From Tissierellia bacterium (GTDB taxonomy: Bacteria > Bacillota > Clostridia > Tissierellales > Tissierellaceae): 24,740 nt of DNA. The stretch covers positions 1-24,740 of the forward strand of contig JAAYLY010000080.1 of assembly GCA_012521625.1 (NCBI GenBank), read 5' to 3'. Within the stretch, counting starts at the first letter, position 1; each line of letters starts with the position of its first letter. This document shows positions 1 to 7,431 of this stretch, in pieces. The position numbers were made by a program, and so were the translations under genes. The notes beneath the pieces were generated by a model. It was not told where the DNA came from. It worked only from the letters and a program-made list of their open reading frames with translations, and made no database searches.

Positions 1-377
1 ATGATTTTTCTCTTGTCGTTATTTCTAACTCGTTACTTAAAAAGCAAAATTATATCTCGAAGGTGACATTTTCATAGAATAAAATCATGATTTTTTAGGT
101 GACATTTTCACAGGTTATTGACAGTAAAAAGAAAAGCCTTTGTTGGGCTTTCCTTCTAAAATAGGCTTTTTAAGACGTTATTCTATTTAGTTAAAGTTAA
201 TTAAAGTTAAATTAAGTTAAATTAACTTGATTTGGTCTAGTTAAATTTTTAATCTAATTTGATTTATTTGAGTTTAATTATTTTTATTAATTTGATTGGT
301 TTGGTATAACCTATTAATTCTATTGGTAATTAAATCTATTTTATTTAATTGATATTCTTTATATTGAATGCCTACCC
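1..377. other. Non-coding AT-rich left edge with a possible insertion-sequence end
   Basis: I see no convincing gene here. A 14-base direct repeat, AGGTGACATTTTCA, occurs at 61-74 and 97-110. Such repeated short motifs can be transposase-binding sites at the end of an insertion sequence whose body would lie left of the window, but no transposase reading frame is visible, so this is a guess. From about 185 to 235 there is an imperfect run of GTTAAA/TTAATTAAA units, and the rest to 377 is simple T- and A-rich sequence. Confidence 0.35.
126..152 (-). terminator. Possible rho-independent terminator, perhaps bidirectional
   Basis: AAAAGCC at 132-138 pairs with GGGCTTT at 145-151 around a six-base loop. 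Read leftward, the stem is followed by TCTTTTT, giving a terminator shape; read rightward, the T tract is weaker. It lies about 225 bases beyond the nnr stop codon, so it may serve either nnr or something beyond the left edge. Confidence 0.45.
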
Positions 378-1865
378 CTATCTAATAATGGTATTTACTA
401 CTTCTATTAATCCATCTATAATATCTCCAGCCATAAGTCCATAATTCCCTACCTTCTTAGCAGCCTCCTGGCCTGCTAGGCCGTGTATATATACTCCTAA
501 ACTGGCTGCCTCCTTTGGGTTAAGGCCTTGGGCTATTAGGCCGGCTATTACTCCCGTTAGGACATCTCCAGAGCCTCCAGTAGCCATGGCATCACTACCC
601 GATTGATTTATATAGATATGGCCTTCCCTATCAGCAATTATTGTCCTTGCATCCTTAAGTACACAGATTAAATCCTTCTTAAAGGCAAATTCCCTAGCTG
701 CCCCCACTATATCTTCCCTTATGGCTGGGATATCCTTCTTTATCAGCCTGGCCATCTCCCCTAGATGGGGTGTGATTATTATATCCTTATCGTGGTTATC
801 TAAGAGGGAAAGATCCTGGGAAAGGACATTGATAGCATCTGCATCTATTATTAGGGGCACATCTGCCTCCCTTAATACTAGCTCTAGAATCTTTCTTGTG
901 GCCTTAGATATTCCCATACCTGGCCCTATGACTATCACCCTTGCATCTTTAATTCTTCCTATTAAGGTACCCTCATCTAAATCCACCCTATTATAGCCAG
1001 TTAAAACTGCTTCTGGTATTAGGGTCTGGAGTATTTCCCTATTCTCCTCTACTGTGTAGATATAGACTAGGCCTACTCCCATACGGTAGGAGGCCTTGGC
1101 TGATAAGTAAGCCGCTCCTGCCATATCAAGGCTGCCGGCAATAACTAGGACCTTGCCATAACTGCCCTTATTGGAATATGGCCTTCTTTTAGGAACCAGC
1201 TTTAGGTCCTCTGGGGTGTGGGAATAAGTCTTAGGGGATTTTTCAAAACCCAAATGGTTAATACCTATATCCTTAACCACTAGCTCCCCTGCATACTCAG
1301 CCCCTGGGTAGAGGACTAGGCCTATCTTCTTAAAGGCAAAGGTCACCGTCTTATGGGCCCTTACTGCAGTGCCTAACACCTTCCCATCATCGGCAGAGAT
1401 ACCCGATGGAATATCTACCGCTAATATGTAGGCGGAAGTTTTATTTATCTCATCTATGATTTCTGCATACTTACCCCTTACCTTCCTAGAAAGGCCTATG
1501 CCTAATAGGGCATCTATAATGGTGGTATATTTATTAAATTCTACCTGATCTAGTATTTTTACCCCATAGTTTCTTGCTATCTTAATCTGCTCTTTAGTCT
1601 CCTGGCTGCAGCCTTCCTCTTCATCTATAAAGAGGATTTCCACCTGGATTCCCTTAAGGTGTAAAAGCCTCCCTATGGCAAAGCCGTCTCCACCGTTGTT
1701 ACCCTTACCGCATACTACCAGGACCTTGCCTAAGTCCAGTCCCTCCAGCTCCTCTACAACTGCCAAGGCTGCCCTCTCCATCAAGACCATGGAAGGCATG
1801 CCCAACTTATTTATGGTGTTAAAGTCGCATAGTTTCATTTCCCTACTATTTACTAGATATTCCAT
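378..1865 (-). CDS. nnr: Bifunctional NAD(P)H-hydrate epimerase / ADP-dependent dehydratase
   Basis: Repairs hydrated NADH and NADPH. The N-terminal YjeF-type half epimerises the R and S forms of NAD(P)HX, and the C-terminal ribokinase-like half dehydrates the S form using a nucleotide. The sequence shows the N-domain with CGKGNNGGDGFA near residues 50-62, then the kinase-like domain starting near GSYGKVLVIAGS, with IDADAIN, ITPHLGEM and the catalytic GGSGDVLTG close to the C terminus. The 495-residue length fits the fused family. I chose the ATG at 1863-1865 because AGAGGTGG lies four to five bases upstream; the frame stays open 13 codons further up without a better site. It is monocistronic: a terminator at 2028-2058 separates it from the upstream surface-protein gene. 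The assignment is firm from family motifs; the activity itself is inferred. Confidence 0.95.
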   Translation of the reverse strand: MEYLVNSREMKLCDFNTINKLGMPSMVLMERAALAVVEELEGLDLGKVLVVCGKGNNGGDGFAIGRLLHLKGIQVEILFIDEEEGCSQETKEQIKIARNYGVKILDQVEFNKYTTIIDALLGIGLSRKVRGKYAEIIDEINKTSAYILAVDIPSGISADDGKVLGTAVRAHKTVTFAFKKIGLVLYPGAEYAGELVVKDIGINHLGFEKSPKTYSHTPEDLKLVPKRRPYSNKGSYGKVLVIAGSLDMAGAAYLSAKASYRMGVGLVYIYTVEENREILQTLIPEAVLTGYNRVDLDEGTLIGRIKDARVIVIGPGMGISKATRKILELVLREADVPLIIDADAINVLSQDLSLLDNHDKDIIITPHLGEMARLIKKDIPAIREDIVGAAREFAFKKDLICVLKDARTIIADREGHIYINQSGSDAMATGGSGDVLTGVIAGLIAQGLNPKEAASLGVYIHGLAGQEAAKKVGNYGLMAGDIIDGLIEVVNTIIR

Positions 1866-2027
1866 TAAACCACCTCTTATTATAAAGCTCATCTTCCCTT
1901 GCATACCAATACTTATTTTCCCACTTATATATTCTCTAAAAATCCACCAATCCCTACTTACCTTTTTATTTTTATTTTTAAATTACAAAATAATCCATCA
2001 TAGCCAATTACAATATCTGCTTTTCTT

Positions 2028-2058
2028 AAAAAGATAACCCGACTCATAAGTCGGGTTT
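2028..2058 (-). terminator. Rho-independent terminator after the surface-protein gene
   Basis: Read leftward, AACCCGACT and AGTCGGGTT form a nine-base-pair stem (2036-2057) with a TATG loop, followed by ATCTTTTT. It begins just past the stop codon at 2063, so it ends the transcript of the frameshifted surface-protein gene. Confidence 0.85.
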
Positions 2059-2062
2059 ATTC

Positions 2063-2934
2063 CTAGTTGAATAAGTAGTTATAGACCATACTGGCTGCAT
2101 CTTCCCTATTTAATTCATACTTAGGCCTAATATAGTCCGTTCCATCGCCTAGGATTATCCTAAGGCCGTAGGCCAGGTTCATATAGCCCTTAAGCTTTGG
2201 ATCTATTTCCTTGCTATCTTGAAATATATCTGCGTATATATCCTCTATCTCAGCCAGCTTTTCATAGCCCATGGCCCTTATTATATATTTGGCCCCGTCT
2301 TCCTTACTTACCCTAGCCCCCCTATTTTCCTCTTCTTCCCTTATGATCTTCTGCTTCTTAAGCTCACCATATATGTCATCCATATTTTCTTCCCATAAGC
2401 CCTATAAGGGTTCATAGCCTTCCATAATAGGAAGAGAAAATCCTCCTGCTTTATCTTCTCCTTGGGATAGAACCTATCCCCACTAAATCCAACTCCATAT
2501 TCTGTAAGTACTAGAATCTTTTCCTTGGCATAGGAATTATCTATATCATTATATAGTGGGATAGTAGTCTCCCTATAGGGCTTACCGGAATTATCTAGGA
2601 TTTGTCCCGTAAAAGCATCTATGATACTTGGCTTTTCCTTATCTATCAAGTATATCAACCTTAAATCCCTTATCCCTTTTGAATTATCATTTACCATGGT
2701 GGGCAATTTCCCCTCTGAATGGGACCAGCTTAAGTTAAAACTTGTATCCCCATCATAGGAACTTACCCTGGAGACGAAGTCGTCATAATCATTGGATATC
2801 CTCAATTTTTCCTTAACCTTTAGTATCACTTCTTCCAATAACTTCTCTTCTACTCCTTGGCCGTAGGCTAGATTTGGTAATAGGGGACCAAATACTAGGC
2901 AGAAAAGCAGTATAAAGATTAGGGCCTTTTTCAT
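2063..2934 (-). pseudogene. Frameshifted, shortened YcdB/YcdC-type protein with SLH-like C terminus
   Basis: The N terminus is a signal peptide (KKALIFILLFCLVFGPLLP, then a cleavage-like AYG). Next comes a short stretch resembling the repeat domain of YcdB/YcdC proteins, with the typical IDAFTGQILDNSGKPY, and then S-layer-homology-like segments (FYPKEKIKQEDFLFLLW; the second ends REDAASMVYNYL). The reading frame breaks: frame one runs 2934-2341, and the SLH continuation lies in another frame, open only up to a stop at 2402-2404. A single-base indel near 2384-2401 (GGGAAGAAAA) would join PYRAYG to EENMDDIYGEL. Proteins of this family that I know are much longer and carry repeated YcdB units, so an internal deletion may precede the frameshift. 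I take the ATG at 2934 (GGAG eight bases upstream). TATAAT at 2996-3001 may be the -10 box. If the protein is made, it would be exported and wall-associated. Confidence 0.7.
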
Positions 2935-3024
2935 CTTCCTCACTCCTATATCTGGTTTATTTTCCCTTTACAGAATATTTACACTCTTTACCAGTATTAT
3001 ATCACACCAGGCCCTGGATTTATA

Positions 3025-4260
3025 TTAAAACTTATGGATAAATAAGCCACTCATAAGCTTAGGCTCAAACCAGGTGGATTTAGGAGGCATAATCTTGCCT
3101 TCATCGCTGACCCTGATTATATCCCCAATATCAGTGGGATAGAGTAGGAAGGCCACTTTATCCTCCTCCAAGCCTGCCTTAATCTTATCCAGCATGCCCA
3201 CTCCCCCAACAAAATCAATTCGGTGGCTGGTCCTGGGATCTTCTATTCCAAGGATAGGCCCAAGGATGTTGTTCTGCAGGATGGAGGGGTCTAGGGATTC
3301 AATAGGGTCGTCTTGTTTGTAGGTGCCATCCCTAGGGATTAATTTGTAGGCCTTATCTTTAAAGGCCAGGGTAAATTGCCCCTTTTTCTTGGGCTCTTCC
3401 AACTCTTTTAGAGCCTCCACTACAAACTTTTCCTTTACCCTTTCTAAAAATTCCTCCTGCCTATAGCCATTTAAGTCCTTCACCAGCCTGTTATAAGGCA
3501 TAATATAGAGCTCATCTTCCGAGAAGATAACCGACAGGAAGTAGTTAAACTCCTCTCCTCCGGTGTATTTGGGATTTTCCTCCCTCTTCTTAAGGCCTAC
3601 CTTATAGGCTGAAGCCGTCCTATGGTGGCCATCGGCAATATATAGGCTGTCTAGGGACTTAAACAACTTCACTAACTCAGCCTGGGCCCCTTCATCATCC
3701 ACAATCCATAAAACCTGCCTAACCCCATCCTGGGAGCTAAAGTCATAAACTGGCTGGTGGTTTTCTATCCAATCCTTTATGAAAGCCTTAATGTCTCCAT
3801 TTTTCTTATGGAAGAGAAATACCGGCTCAGTATTGCCACCTACTGTATAGAAGTGGTTAACCCTGTCCTCCTCCTTGTCCACCCTAGTTAGTTCATGTCT
3901 CTTGATTGTGCCTCTAGCATAATCGTCAATAGATGCACAGGCCACTAAGCCATCCTGGATCCTACCATCCATAATCTGCCGGTAGATATAGAAGTTCCTC
4001 TTTTCCTCCTCTATTAGATAGCCCTTAGATAAAAATTCCTCTAAATTTTCCTTAGCCTTGTCATAAACTTGCTGGCTATAGGGGTCTGTATCTAGCGGTA
4101 AATCTATTTCAGACCTTATAATATGGAGGAAGGAAAGGGGATTATCCCTCCCCTCCTCTAGAGCTTCATCATAGGTTATTACGTCGTAGGGTTTGCAAGC
4201 AATTTTTCCTTCCAAGCCTTCCTTAGGCCTAAATCCTTTAAAGGGTCTAATCTCTATCAT
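3025..4260 (-). CDS. DUF1015 family protein
   Basis: A 411-residue cytosolic protein of the DUF1015 family, whose biochemical role is not known to me. Visible family marks are IRPFKGFRP at the N terminus, CKPYDVITYDEA near residues 22-33, and the strongly conserved YIADGHHRTASAY in the middle, whose two adjacent His residues look like part of an active site. It is the third gene of the serine operon: its start codon follows the serA stop by 10 bases, with AGGAGGAAGCTT upstream. It therefore lies behind the serine T-box. DUF1015 genes are commonly found beside serA and serC in Clostridia and Thermotogae, so a role in serine or phosphoserine metabolism is plausible. No serB is visible, which makes a missing-step role tempting but unproven. 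Confidence 0.9.
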   Translation of the reverse strand: MIEIRPFKGFRPKEGLEGKIACKPYDVITYDEALEEGRDNPLSFLHIIRSEIDLPLDTDPYSQQVYDKAKENLEEFLSKGYLIEEEKRNFYIYRQIMDGRIQDGLVACASIDDYARGTIKRHELTRVDKEEDRVNHFYTVGGNTEPVFLFHKKNGDIKAFIKDWIENHQPVYDFSSQDGVRQVLWIVDDEGAQAELVKLFKSLDSLYIADGHHRTASAYKVGLKKREENPKYTGGEEFNYFLSVIFSEDELYIMPYNRLVKDLNGYRQEEFLERVKEKFVVEALKELEEPKKKGQFTLAFKDKAYKLIPRDGTYKQDDPIESLDPSILQNNILGPILGIEDPRTSHRIDFVGGVGMLDKIKAGLEEDKVAFLLYPTDIGDIIRVSDEGKIMPPKSTWFEPKLMSGLFIHKF

Positions 4261-4270
4261 AAGCTTCCTC

Positions 4271-5185
4271 CTAAATTGCTATAGTCTTATATTCCTTTAT
4301 AAAGTTCATTACGATTTGAATAATCTCCTCCCCAATCCTCCTCTGGGCTTCCTCTGTGGCAGCACCTATATGGGGTGTACAGGATACCCTTGGATGATTT
4401 AATAGCTCTGGATTTGGATTGGGCTCATTGGCATATACGTCCAAGCCTGCTCCGGCTACCCTATTCTTCTGTAAGGCTTCCAGTAAGGCCTCCTCATCTA
4501 TGATTCCACCCCTGGCTGCATTGATGATGAAGACTCCATCCTTCATGATTTCAAATTCCTCCCTGCCGATTAGGGGCTTATCCGTAGCTGGAGTGTGAAC
4601 GGAGATGAAGTCTGCCTTCCTTAAAAGGTCCTGAAATTCACAGTACTTATACTTATTATCCATCTTTACAAACTTGTCGTAGAAGACCACATCCATTCCC
4701 AAGGCCTCAGCTTTTTGGGCTAGGTTCCTACCGATTCGGCCAAAGCCTATAATACCTAAGGTCTTGCCATATAGCTCAACGCCGGTGTAGACCTTCTTAT
4801 TCCAGATACCCTGGCGCATGGTTAAGTTTGATTCATTGATGAACCTTGATAGGCTAAACATATGGCCTAGTACCAGTTCGGCTACAGAGTTACTGCTGGC
4901 ATTGGGAGTATTGGTAACTAGAATCCTGTTTTTCTTGGCATATTCCAAATCAATATTATCTAGGCCGACGCCGGCCCTAATTATCATCTTAAGCCTACCA
5001 CCCTTGGCTGCATCTATTACCTCCCTATCTACCCTGGTGGCAGATCTTACTATAAGAATATCGTAATTTTTTATATTCTTAATTAAGGCCTCCTTATCAT
5101 GCTTCTTTGTATCTAGCTGGATGTTATTTTCTTGAAAAAACCTTAAGGCATTTTTATCTAAACCATCGTTTGCCAGTATCCTCAT
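4271..5185 (-). CDS. serA: D-3-phosphoglycerate dehydrogenase, short form
   Basis: Oxidises 3-phosphoglycerate to 3-phosphohydroxypyruvate with NAD, the first step of serine synthesis. The protein is a 304-residue D-isomer 2-hydroxyacid dehydrogenase. It has the substrate-domain segment IIRAGVGLDNID, the nucleotide-binding GIIGFGRIGRNLA near residues 145-157, the catalytic Arg in NAARGGIIDEEAL, and the catalytic His in TPHIGAATEEAQ. It stops soon after the catalytic core, so it lacks the C-terminal ACT (serine-sensing) domain of long SerA forms; control probably rests on the upstream T-box. AGGAGGGG precedes the ATG, and the start lies 12 bases after the aminotransferase stop. Other 2-hydroxyacid dehydrogenases look alike, but the operon context and serine T-box favour SerA. 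Confidence 0.92.
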   Translation of the reverse strand: MRILANDGLDKNALRFFQENNIQLDTKKHDKEALIKNIKNYDILIVRSATRVDREVIDAAKGGRLKMIIRAGVGLDNIDLEYAKKNRILVTNTPNASSNSVAELVLGHMFSLSRFINESNLTMRQGIWNKKVYTGVELYGKTLGIIGFGRIGRNLAQKAEALGMDVVFYDKFVKMDNKYKYCEFQDLLRKADFISVHTPATDKPLIGREEFEIMKDGVFIINAARGGIIDEEALLEALQKNRVAGAGLDVYANEPNPNPELLNHPRVSCTPHIGAATEEAQRRIGEEIIQIVMNFIKEYKTIAI

Positions 5186-5197
5186 ATCTATCCCCTC

Positions 5198-6271
5198 CTA
5201 AAGACCTAAGATATCGTCTATATTATTCAACAATTCCTTTATATCATCCAACTGGGTATCCCCCATATGGGCTATTCTAAAGGTCTTATCCTTCAGGCTG
5301 CCGTAGCCGTTGGATATGACCATCCCCCTCTTTTTCAATTCCTCATTTAAGGCTGATATATTTACCCCCCTGGTATTTTCTACTGTGGTTACAGTCCTAG
5401 ACAGGTAGTTTTCATTAGCAAAGAGCTTAAACTTCTCCCTTGCCCACTGCCTAACTACTTCTGCCATCTCTAGGTGCCTCTTGTGCCTATTTTCTAACCC
5501 TTCCACCTTTAAGATATAATCCAGCTGATGGTCTAAGGCGAACATGTGGGAAATGGATGGGGTGGAAGGGTATTGATAATTCCTTTCTTTGATATATTTA
5601 TAAAGATTTAAAAGGTCGAAATAATAACCCCTATTTTTAACCTTCTTAGCCCTTTCTATGGCCTTCTGGGAGAAGGTACAGATGGATATGCCTGCTGGTA
5701 GGCCTAGGCACTTTTGACTGGAGGTTATGGCTATGTCTATCCCCAGCCTATCTACCTCTACCTTATGTCCCCCTGTCGAGCTGACCATATCTACGCAGAA
5801 GATGACCTCTGGATACTTCTTTACTACCTCCCCTATTTCTTCAATGGGATTTGCAACCCCTGTAGAGGTTTCATTGTGGGTAATAGTGATTAGGTCATAT
5901 TTCCCACTACTTAGGACCCTATCCACCATCTCAGCTTCAGTAATATAACCCATAGGGCTTTCATAGAGGTCAGCTTCAACTCCGTTATTTACACCAATAT
6001 CATACCAACGCTTACCGAAGGCACCGATGGAAAAAACTGCTGCCCTTTTATAGGTGCAAGACCTAATGGCCCCTTCCATCAAACCAGTTCCCGATGAGGT
6101 TGACAGAAGGATCTCTTCCTCTGTATTGAACACTTTCTTCATCTTTTCAGAAATTCTTCTTTGTAGTTCCGATGCATCCTTTGTCCTATGGCCTATCTGA
6201 GGCGAAGCCATCTTGGATAATACATCCTCTCTCACATCTACTGGTCCAGGTATAAATAATTTAGTATGCAT
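5198..6271 (-). CDS. Class V aminotransferase, probable phosphoserine aminotransferase
   Basis: A PLP-dependent fold-type I aminotransferase of 357 residues. The N terminus FIPGPVDVREDVL and the TSSGTGLMEGAI phosphate-binding region are typical of the alanine-glyoxylate/serine-pyruvate aminotransferase branch rather than classical SerC. The PLP Lys is Lys187 in TSSQKCLG, and Asp161 in CVDMVSS should contact the pyridine nitrogen. It is the first gene behind a serine T-box and is followed by serA, so the likely reaction is 3-phosphohydroxypyruvate plus glutamate to phosphoserine, as in other Clostridia and archaea that use this branch. From sequence alone, serine-pyruvate or alanine-glyoxylate activity cannot be excluded. 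AAAGGAGG lies eight bases before the ATG. Confidence 0.88.
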   Translation of the reverse strand: MHTKLFIPGPVDVREDVLSKMASPQIGHRTKDASELQRRISEKMKKVFNTEEEILLSTSSGTGLMEGAIRSCTYKRAAVFSIGAFGKRWYDIGVNNGVEADLYESPMGYITEAEMVDRVLSSGKYDLITITHNETSTGVANPIEEIGEVVKKYPEVIFCVDMVSSTGGHKVEVDRLGIDIAITSSQKCLGLPAGISICTFSQKAIERAKKVKNRGYYFDLLNLYKYIKERNYQYPSTPSISHMFALDHQLDYILKVEGLENRHKRHLEMAEVVRQWAREKFKLFANENYLSRTVTTVENTRGVNISALNEELKKRGMVISNGYGSLKDKTFRIAHMGDTQLDDIKELLNNIDDILGL

Positions 6272-6301
6272 AATAAAGCCTCCTTTAGCAGTTTGTCTCT
6301 A

Positions 6302-6528
6302 TAAAAAAATTCCCGTCACCTTATAATAGGGACGAGAATTACCCGCGTTGCCACCCAATTTAACAGATTAAGCTTTTCTATCTGTTCACTCCTAGCCTTT
6401 ATCGCAGGCTATACGTCTTACTTATTTCGCAAGATGCTCCGAAGCGGATTCGCTAGTAATTGGTCTGCAAATTCCCACCAACCATTTGCTCTCTGAAAGA
6501 CAATTACTAACTACTTCTCTCCTTCATT
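6302..6528 (-). promoter_or_regulatory. T-box leader with serine (UCC) specifier, controls the serine operon
   Basis: Read leftward, stem I begins near 6528. TAGTAATTG pairs with CAATTACTA, and above this are AGAGAGC and GGTTGGTGGGAA, the conserved apical elements. The specifier loop reads GCGAA-TCC-G, placing the codon UCC (Ser) at 6448-6446. The T-box sequence TGGGTGGCAACGCGGG is at 6342-6357; its TGGC bulge expects a tRNA with discriminator base G, as tRNA-Ser has. The terminator (AATTCTCGTC pairing with GACGGGAATT, then seven T) spans about 6302-6339. Uncharged tRNA-Ser should favour readthrough into the aminotransferase-serA-DUF1015 operon. Confidence 0.93.
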
Positions 6529-6556
6529 GCATTAAAGTATTTAATATATTATTGTA

Positions 6557-6585
6557 ATTTTAAGATTATTTTATTTACTTGTCAA
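6557..6585 (-). promoter_or_regulatory. Sigma-A-type promoter of the serine operon
   Basis: Read leftward: TTGACA (6585-6580), a 17-base spacer and TAAAAT (6562-6557). Transcription would start near 6550, about 20 bases before T-box stem I. Confidence 0.8.
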
Positions 6586-6663
6586 GTATTATTTGGGAAT
6601 TTTTTAAATATTTATATAGACTTTTCTAGACCTAGTATCTAGCACCATCATCAGCTGGGTGGC

Positions 6664-6692
6664 AGAAAAAAACCCTATTAGGGCAATAGGGT
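6664..6692 (-). terminator. Rho-independent terminator below the regulator remnant
   Basis: Read leftward, ACCCTATT and AATAGGGT form a perfect eight-base-pair stem around GCCCT, followed by TTTTTTT. It lies 55 bases past the stop codon of the TPR fragment and shields the serine operon promoter region from upstream transcription. Confidence 0.85.
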
Positions 6693-6746
6693 AAATGCCA
6701 AAGCTATAATAGAGCTTTAAACTTTATATTAAATTAGGTATACTAA

Positions 6747-7030
6747 CTAACTATCAAAGGATATTTCTATCTTATTTTCCTTACAAAACTTAAGCAGCAT
6801 TCCCTTTAATTTTTCTTCTCCTCCTATGTCATATAAAACTACAGCTTTTTTAAAGGAACCCTTATAATTTTCATCCTTTAGGTGGTACTGGGCTATCCCC
6901 TTTCTTGAATATAACAAGCCAAGGTTATTAAGCTTGTTGTTCTCTATGCAAACCCTAATACCTTCATCGGCATAATATAAGGCCTTTTGGCTGATGGAAT
7001 TCCTTAGATAAAGCCCGTATGAAAGGCCCC
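6747..7030 (-). pseudogene. C-terminal fragment of a TPR-type transcriptional regulator
   Basis: A frame without start codon, ending TTTGATAGT-TAG at 6749-6747, encodes about 90 residues including GLYLRNSISQKALYYADEGI, then LLYSRKGIAQYHL, and ends KFCKENKIEISFDS. The helical spacing resembles the last tetratricopeptide repeats of clostridial Xre/TPR regulators, which typically end with a KALYYADKGI...RKGIAEY pattern. The helix-turn-helix and most of the protein are missing. Upstream, the frame runs into the EamA fragment in another frame, so this is the scar of a deletion fusing two unrelated genes. The right boundary is approximate. Confidence 0.55.
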
Positions 7031-7192
7031 TAGTATAAGTAGGTTTATAAGCCCCCAGGAATTTAGGCTTAAAATATTTATTCCAGATGTAAGGACTACA
7101 TAGGGCGTAAGTACTATGATAGCTGCAATAAATTGTATTACCGTCCTATCCATACCGGTGACGGTCTTTATCAGCTTATTTAAAATGTCCGA
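7004..7192 (-). pseudogene. Internal fragment of an EamA (DMT family) transporter
   Basis: About 60 residues (SDILNKLIKTV, then VIQFIAAIIVLTPYVVL, then NSWGLINLLILGAFHTGFI) match the middle of EamA/RhaT-type drug/metabolite transporters, where a membrane helix is followed by the conserved LILG-HTG motif. Both the N-terminal half and the remaining C-terminal helices are gone. The open frame's first ATG (7213) lies within the upstream terminator hairpin, so it is not a real start. It stops at 7004, where the TPR fragment takes over in a shifted frame. It lies directly downstream of the SAM riboswitch terminator. Confidence 0.65.
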
Positions 7193-7194
7193 GG

Positions 7195-7227
7195 TTTTAA
7201 AAAAACTTCTCAATAAGAGAAGTTTTT
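7195..7227 (-). terminator. Terminator of the SAM riboswitch expression platform
   Basis: Read leftward, AAAAACTTCTC-TTATT-GAGAAGTTTTTTT is a strong hairpin with a T tract. Its CTCTTAT segment can instead pair with ATAAGAG, the 3' strand of riboswitch stem P1, forming the antiterminator. This is the standard S-box switching design, with SAM binding favouring termination. Confidence 0.85.
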
Positions 7228-7239
7228 AATCTAATCTCC

Positions 7240-7346
7240 CTCTTATCTCCTAAGTAAGATTACCTACAGGATTTAGCACCGTGCATTATAAAAATGCCGG
7301 TTGCCGAGCTTCATTGGGCCAGTCCCTCCGCTACTCTCAATAAGAG
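7240..7346 (-). promoter_or_regulatory. SAM-I (S-box) riboswitch
   Basis: Read leftward, stem P1 is CTCTTAT (7346 inward) with ATAAGAG (to 7240). Between them are the S-box core elements in order: CGGAGGGACTGGCCC, AATGAAGCTCGGCAACCGGC, and CACGGTGCTAAATCCTG. These are nearly at consensus, so SAM binding should be intact. Family knowledge: S-boxes turn off methionine and SAM synthesis or transport genes when SAM is plentiful. Here the only downstream sequences are gene fragments, so the riboswitch appears orphaned. Confidence 0.95.
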
Positions 7347-7384
7347 TTTTGTTATTTAATCTTATATTTTTTATATTAGATAAC

Positions 7385-7413
7385 GATTTATCACTCTAAT
7401 CTAGTAATGTCAA
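7385..7413 (-). promoter_or_regulatory. Possible promoter of the SAM riboswitch transcript
   Basis: Read leftward: TTGACA (7413-7408), a 17-base spacer and TAAATC (7390-7385). The -35 box is perfect and the -10 box is poor. The predicted start lies about 30 bases before the riboswitch, which is a suitable distance. Confidence 0.4.
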
Positions 7414-7431
7414 TAGTTCATTTATTTTTAA

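Noticed and set aside
2063..2383. A separate 106-residue gene starting at 2383
   Set aside because: It has no ribosome binding site, overlaps the preceding frame, and its content continues the SLH region of that frame; a frameshift explains both better.
6640..6665. AGCTGGGTGGCAG on the plus strand, resembling part of a T-box
   Set aside because: There is no stem I, specifier loop or rest of the T-box core around it, and the nearby hairpin is explained as a minus-strand terminator.
7004..7213. A 69-residue membrane protein gene downstream of the SAM riboswitch
   Set aside because: Its first codons lie within the terminator hairpin, and the remainder is an internal slice of an EamA transporter; it is a remnant, not a small gene.
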